In this document: piece by piece, positions 6,630 through 9,672 of the stretch | How the letters are laid out: each line of letters starts with the position of its first letter | Numbering within the stretch: position 1 is the stretch's first letter | Assembly (NCBI GenBank): GCA_012514125.1 | Contig: JAAZAW010000102.1 | Location: forward strand, 1 to 9,672 | Length of the DNA: 9,672 bases | Direction: 5' to 3' | Origin: Phycisphaerae bacterium | GTDB taxonomy: Bacteria; Planctomycetota; Phycisphaerae; JAAYCJ01 | Program-made: the position numbers and the translations under genes | Notes under the pieces: model-generated | What the model was told of the DNA's origin: nothing | Seen by the model: only the letters and a program-made list of their open reading frames with translations | Databases searched by the model: none

Positions 6630-7643
6630 TCAAAGTTCACCCTGTGCGTTGAGTAAAATTTCGGCATCAGCGGGCATGCCCGCCTTAAGTTCCATCTGCG
6701 GATTTTGAATATCCACCTTGATTCGATAAACCAGTTTAACCCGTTGTTCCTGAGTCTGAACGTTCTTGGGTGTAAATTCCGCTTCAGACGAAATGAATGA
6801 GACATATCCCTCATAAATTTTTCCGGGATAGGTATCCGTGGTTACGCGCACTTTCTGTCCGTGTTTGACACGTCCCAGATCCGTTTCGTTGATATACGCC
6901 CTGAGCCAGACGTTTATCAGATCGCCAACGGTAACGACAGGGGTTCCCGACACCACATATTCCCCCGATTCAATATTCTCGGAAAGCACGACACCCGTCA
7001 ACGGAGATCGCAACGTCGCATAATCCAGTCGAACTTTCGCCAACTCCAATGCCGCCTCTGCCTGCGCGACTCGAGCCTTGGCCTGATCGATGGTTTCTTT
7101 TCGAGGTCCTTCTTTGACCAGACTGTACCTTTCTTCTGCATTGCGTAAATTCGCTCCGGCGGCATCAAATCGCGCCTTGGCGGTGATGTATTCCTGAACA
7201 CCGGCGACATCCTGTTGCTTGAGTCGGTTCAATCTGGAATAATTACTTTCCGCATCGAGCAATTCCGCCCGGGCCGCTTCGACCGCTGCCGCCGCCGCGG
7301 CAATTTCCTGTGGCCGTGATCCTGCCTCAAGTTCTGCCAGGACCGATCGCGCATTGGTCAACTCGGATCGACGGATTTCCATTTCCTGGATAAGATCCGT
7401 TTTGTCCAGCTCGGCGACGATTTGTCCTCGGGTGACAAGTTGCCCTTCGTCCACCAATCGAGTTTCGACTCGCCCGGGTATTTTAAAACTAATTTGAACG
7501 TCGGTGACTTCAATATTGCCCGAAACAACAATGGTGTCATTGTTGCGATCCGATAAATTTCTAAGGTATAAAAAAAACAACAAGCCAATGATCGCTATCG
7601 CAGCTAGAGAAAAAATAATCTTTTTACGACGATTTTTAGTCAC
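6630..7643 (-). CDS. ybhG: HlyD-type periplasmic adaptor (membrane fusion protein), YbhG-like
   Basis: This 337-residue adaptor links the inner-membrane exporter to the periplasm or an outer-membrane channel. A basic start (TKNRRKK) and one membrane segment (about 9-27) anchor it. The first half of the lipoyl/barrel-sandwich domain is at about 48-80 (VQISFKIPGRV to VAELDKTDL). A long alanine/glutamate-rich coiled-coil hairpin covers about 85-205. The second lipoyl half (about 210-243) begins LRSPLTGVVLSENIESGEYV, and a beta-barrel domain follows to about 330. I choose the GTG at 7643, with AAGGAA about 8 bases upstream, so it overlaps the regulator's stop by 8 bases. The longer frame to 7709 would put 22 odd residues before the basic anchor and overlap the regulator gene by 74 bases. 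There is no lipobox and no outer-membrane partner gene nearby. Confidence 0.87.
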   Translation of the reverse strand: MTKNRRKKIIFSLAAIAIIGLLFFLYLRNLSDRNNDTIVVSGNIEVTDVQISFKIPGRVETRLVDEGQLVTRGQIVAELDKTDLIQEMEIRRSELTNARSVLAELEAGSRPQEIAAAAAAVEAARAELLDAESNYSRLNRLKQQDVAGVQEYITAKARFDAAGANLRNAEERYSLVKEGPRKETIDQAKARVAQAEAALELAKVRLDYATLRSPLTGVVLSENIESGEYVVSGTPVVTVGDLINVWLRAYINETDLGRVKHGQKVRVTTDTYPGKIYEGYVSFISSEAEFTPKNVQTQEQRVKLVYRIKVDIQNPQMELKAGMPADAEILLNAQGEL

Positions 7644-8283
7644 GATGAGTTTCCTTCCAGCCCAGAGTTTGTATTTCAGACCGATCACAACGAACAACCG
7701 CATCGACAAATGACTCCCACGTCAGATTAATTTGTCGAGTCAGGTCAAACTGTCCATCACTCAAATGCCATAAAAAAAACGCGGGGTGAAATAATCCAAT
7801 AAACAACGTTGCCAGAGATTTAGCATCACGATCTTGCCGAATATTTCCCTGCTCCTGTCCCCGGCGAATGATCGATGCGACTCCGTTTAAGAATGTTGAA
7901 ATAAGGTTAAAAAACTTTTTTTTCCGCTTGGGACGACCGTTGAAAACTTCCTCGGAAAAAAGAAAATGCGGAATTGCCTGATATTGCAGAACCATCTGAA
8001 CCTGTCGCATTAATAGATTTCGCAAAACCGCAACAGGATCGTCGGCTGGGTTGTCAATCTCAGCCAGATTAGTGATCATCTGTTCTTCTATAAGATCCAG
8101 CACGGCGTCGATGATTTGGTCTTTCCCCTTAAAATGTCGATACAATGCCGAAGGCACCAGCCCGACGAGCCTGGCGACCCGAGTCACAGTCACTGCTTGA
8201 AGCCCTTGTTTCTCCACCAAACTCAGTGCCGCCAGAGCGATCTGTTCTCGACGAATTTCCGTATCGACCTTTTTGGTTCCCAT
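7636..8283 (-). CDS. TetR/AcrR-family transcriptional regulator of the efflux operon
   Basis: This 215-residue DNA-binding regulator is the first gene of the operon. The N-terminal helix-turn-helix covers about residues 14-55, with the hallmark VTVTRVARLVGLVPSALYRHFKGKDQI (32-57). The remaining helices form the ligand-binding and dimer domain, which I cannot assign to a named subfamily; it does not look like E. coli CecR, which controls the ybh operon there. ATG 8283 is preceded by GGATGA 6 bases upstream, and the promoter leaves a leader of only about 25 bases. The perfect inverted repeat at 8296-8317 overlaps this promoter, so autorepression of the whole operon is the likely mode, lifted by an unknown ligand. 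The coding strand contains a run of eight A at 7916-7923, read as KRKKKFF. Confidence 0.9.
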   Translation of the reverse strand: MGTKKVDTEIRREQIALAALSLVEKQGLQAVTVTRVARLVGLVPSALYRHFKGKDQIIDAVLDLIEEQMITNLAEIDNPADDPVAVLRNLLMRQVQMVLQYQAIPHFLFSEEVFNGRPKRKKKFFNLISTFLNGVASIIRRGQEQGNIRQDRDAKSLATLFIGLFHPAFFLWHLSDGQFDLTRQINLTWESFVDAVVRCDRSEIQTLGWKETHRD

Positions 8284-8295
8284 ACTTGATCATCC

Positions 8296-8317
8296 AATGT
8301 GAAACAACATTCACATT
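8296..8317. promoter_or_regulatory. Putative TetR-family operator, 8+8 base perfect inverted repeat
   Basis: The arms AATGTGAA (8296-8303) and TTCACATT (8310-8317) are perfect reverse complements around a 6-base spacer. The 22-base size fits the operators bound by TetR-family dimers. It covers half of the -10 box and the start of the transcript of the regulator gene, so a bound dimer would block RNA polymerase. The repeat is seen directly; its binding by the adjacent regulator is inferred from position. Confidence 0.75.
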
Positions 8318-8343
8318 ATAGGCTTTCAACAACCCCAGGTCAA
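8315..8343 (-). promoter_or_regulatory. Sigma70-type promoter of the regulator-efflux operon
   Basis: On the minus strand a TTGACC -35 box (8343-8338) and a perfect TATAAT -10 box (8320-8315) are separated by 17 bases. Transcription would begin near 8308 and the leader to the regulator ATG would be about 25 bases. Its near-consensus strength fits a promoter kept off by a tightly bound repressor. It lies in the 137-base gap after the solute-binding protein gene and is the only good promoter seen for the six genes downstream. Confidence 0.8.
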
Positions 8344-8420
8344 ATTTTCAGGAAATATCGCCTATCCTTTTGTCCAGCAAACACTTACGCGATTTCAAAT
8401 TATTGTTTCGATTTTACAGA

Positions 8421-9672
8421 CTAATTTTTAAGCACTTCAAGGGCTTGACGTTGAAGGTCGGCGGCTGCTTCTTCGGGGGGTTGGGTTTTTGTGATGACCT
8501 GACTGGAAAATTTTTCCAGCAACGATCGGACTTCCTGCCAGCCTCGAACGCCGGGTTCCGGATGTGCCCAGGGGATGATGTTGATCGTTTCCCGATTGGC
8601 TGGGTGCTCGTTGAGGAAGGTCTGGATCATCGGTTGTTGAAGAGCGGATTTTCGGACCGGCAGATATCCCGACTTGACGGCCCATTTTGCGGAAACGTCA
8701 GGCGAAGTAAAATATCGCACGAAATCCCATGCGGCTTTTTCGCGAGCGGCGTCTTTCTTGAAGATGCACAGGTTGGGACCGAAAAGGACGGTCCGAGGTT
8801 CTTTCAGTGTCTTGTCATGCGGAAGCACCGTTGCACTCCAGTTGAATTTTATCCCAACCAGTTCTTTCACATAAGGCCTGCTGGTGCTTGACCGAATGAA
8901 AAAAGCGGCGTTCTCACTGACAAAATCGTTTCGATCGTCGTAGGTTCCATAGGCGGTTTCATGGGCTAATTCCTGATCAAAAAGATCACGAAGAAGCTTC
9001 AATGCCTGAAGTGTGGCAGGTTGATCGAAAAGGGTTTTTTGAGATTTGGGATCATAGACCTCGCCGCCGAAGGAAAAGACCAGGCCATCGAAGGTTGAAG
9101 CATCTCGCGCAAAGGCCAGCGGTGAAATATTTCGTTTGGCTTTGATGGCCTTACATGCCGCGACGAATTGATCCCACGTTGCAGGTGGAACATCGAAGCC
9201 GATTTCCTTGAGCATGTCAACATTGTAATACAACATCAGAATGCTCTTGGTGAAGGGCATGGAGAGCAGTTTATTTTCAAATGCCGGAAATCGGCTGTCT
9301 TCCAGAAAAACGGGATAAAAATCCTGGACGTCCTGTTTCGGTTCAGCGTCGAGATAAGGAGTGAGATCGGCGACAGCCTGATACTTCATGTATTCGGTGA
9401 CCATGTTCGAATAAGCCATTGCGAGGTCCGGCGGGCGCTTGGCCAGAAGGGCCGCCATGGTCTTGCGATAGAGGGTGTCGTAATCGCCGACGAACTCGGC
9501 ACGAATTTTCATCGTCGGATTTGTCGCGTTGTAGGCGTCGATGATCTCTCGCAGGGCAACACCTTTTTGATCACTCATAACATGCCAGAAAACCAGTTCC
9601 TGTTGTTCCTGAGTCGAATCCGTTTTGCCGCAACCGCCAAACATCGCCACGAACATCAAAATAATAAAGAGT
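8421..9672 (-). CDS. Extracellular solute-binding lipoprotein (family 1) of a carbohydrate ABC importer, 5' end outside window
   Basis: The frame is open to the window edge and encodes at least 416 residues. The first visible residues, LFIILMFVAMFGGC, are the hydrophobic core and lipobox of a lipoprotein signal peptide (FGGC, with F in place of the commoner L at -3). The start codon and basic n-region must therefore lie just beyond 9672; the TTG at 9659 and ATG at 9656 would cut the signal. The mature protein has the SBP_bac_1 pattern: LVFWHVMSD at the start, the ATWDQFVAACKAIK block, the WDFVRYFTSPDVSAKWAVKSGYLPVRK block, and a helical C-terminus. Family members of this kind bind sugars, glycosides or glycerol phosphates for CUT1-type transporters; the exact ligand is unknown. 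It shares the strand of the efflux operon but a strong promoter lies between them. Any cognate permeases would be upstream, outside the window. Confidence 0.9.
   Translation of the reverse strand, partial: LFIILMFVAMFGGCGKTDSTQEQQELVFWHVMSDQKGVALREIIDAYNATNPTMKIRAEFVGDYDTLYRKTMAALLAKRPPDLAMAYSNMVTEYMKYQAVADLTPYLDAEPKQDVQDFYPVFLEDSRFPAFENKLLSMPFTKSILMLYYNVDMLKEIGFDVPPATWDQFVAACKAIKAKRNISPLAFARDASTFDGLVFSFGGEVYDPKSQKTLFDQPATLQALKLLRDLFDQELAHETAYGTYDDRNDFVSENAAFFIRSSTSRPYVKELVGIKFNWSATVLPHDKTLKEPRTVLFGPNLCIFKKDAAREKAAWDFVRYFTSPDVSAKWAVKSGYLPVRKSALQQPMIQTFLNEHPANRETINIIPWAHPEPGVRGWQEVRSLLEKFSSQVITKTQPPEEAAADLQRQALEVLKN

Larger units (their letters stand above)
2446..8343 (-). other. Six-gene efflux operon: TetR regulator, adaptor, two ATPases, two permeases
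   Basis: The genes follow each other with an 8-base overlap, a 15-base gap, an 11-base overlap, a 4-base ATGA overlap and a 2-base gap, all on the minus strand behind one promoter. The gene order from the adaptor on equals ybhG-ybhF-ybhS-ybhR of E. coli, a system linked there to efflux of drugs. The assembled complex would be an inner-membrane heterodimer of permeases, a heterodimer of ATPases and a periplasmic adaptor; any outer-membrane channel must be encoded elsewhere. The operon call is inferred from spacing, direction and family context. Confidence 0.85.

Noticed and set aside
8370..8891. Rightward 173-codon open frame opposite the solute-binding protein gene
   Set aside because: It is antisense to a clear SBP_bac_1 reading frame, and its composition follows from that gene's codon pattern.

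Overview
The window looks like a stretch of a Gram-negative bacterial chromosome with roughly balanced base composition. The IS256-type transposase remnant and the general style of the genes would suit a planctomycete or related PVC-group organism, but that is a weak inference and no marker gene settles it. There are three parts: a left AT-rich accessory segment ending in a decayed insertion sequence, a housekeeping gene (rpiA), and a large leftward drug-efflux-type operon followed by the 3' part of a sugar-binding lipoprotein gene.

Left part (1-1508). Two small rightward genes of unknown function lie 8 bases apart. The first is cut by the window start. The second encodes a protein with four predicted membrane segments. 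Both are much richer in A+T than the rest of the window. Directly after them is a wrecked IS256-family element on the minus strand. Its transposase has an N-terminal frameshift and a large internal deletion that removed two of the three catalytic acidic residues.

Middle (1594-2383). rpiA, ribose-5-phosphate isomerase A, reads rightward from its own well-formed sigma70-type promoter (TTGACC, 17 bases, TAAAAT) and a clear Shine-Dalgarno sequence. It converges on the efflux operon across a short gap.

Right part (8343 down to 2446, minus strand). Six tightly packed genes are read in the order TetR-type regulator, HlyD-type periplasmic adaptor, ABC ATPase, ABC ATPase, ABC-2 permease, ABC-2 permease. 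From the adaptor onward the order and motifs match the Escherichia coli ybhG-ybhF-ybhS-ybhR export system, except that the fused double ATPase YbhF is here two separate overlapping genes. Gaps are 15 bases or less, or genes overlap, so the set should be one transcript. The promoter in front of the regulator (TTGACC, 17 bases, TATAAT) is overlapped by a perfect 8+8 base inverted repeat. This is the natural operator for the TetR protein, so the pump is probably autoregulated and induced by an unknown ligand. The two ATPases carry complementary defects (switch histidine lost in one, signature motif altered in the other), which predicts one working and one degenerate ATP site in a heterodimer. No outer-membrane TolC-type gene is present.

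Far right (8421 to the window end, minus strand). The 3' part of a family 1 extracellular solute-binding lipoprotein of a carbohydrate ABC importer is present; its start codon lies beyond the window. No RNA genes, CRISPR arrays or convincing intrinsic terminators were seen.
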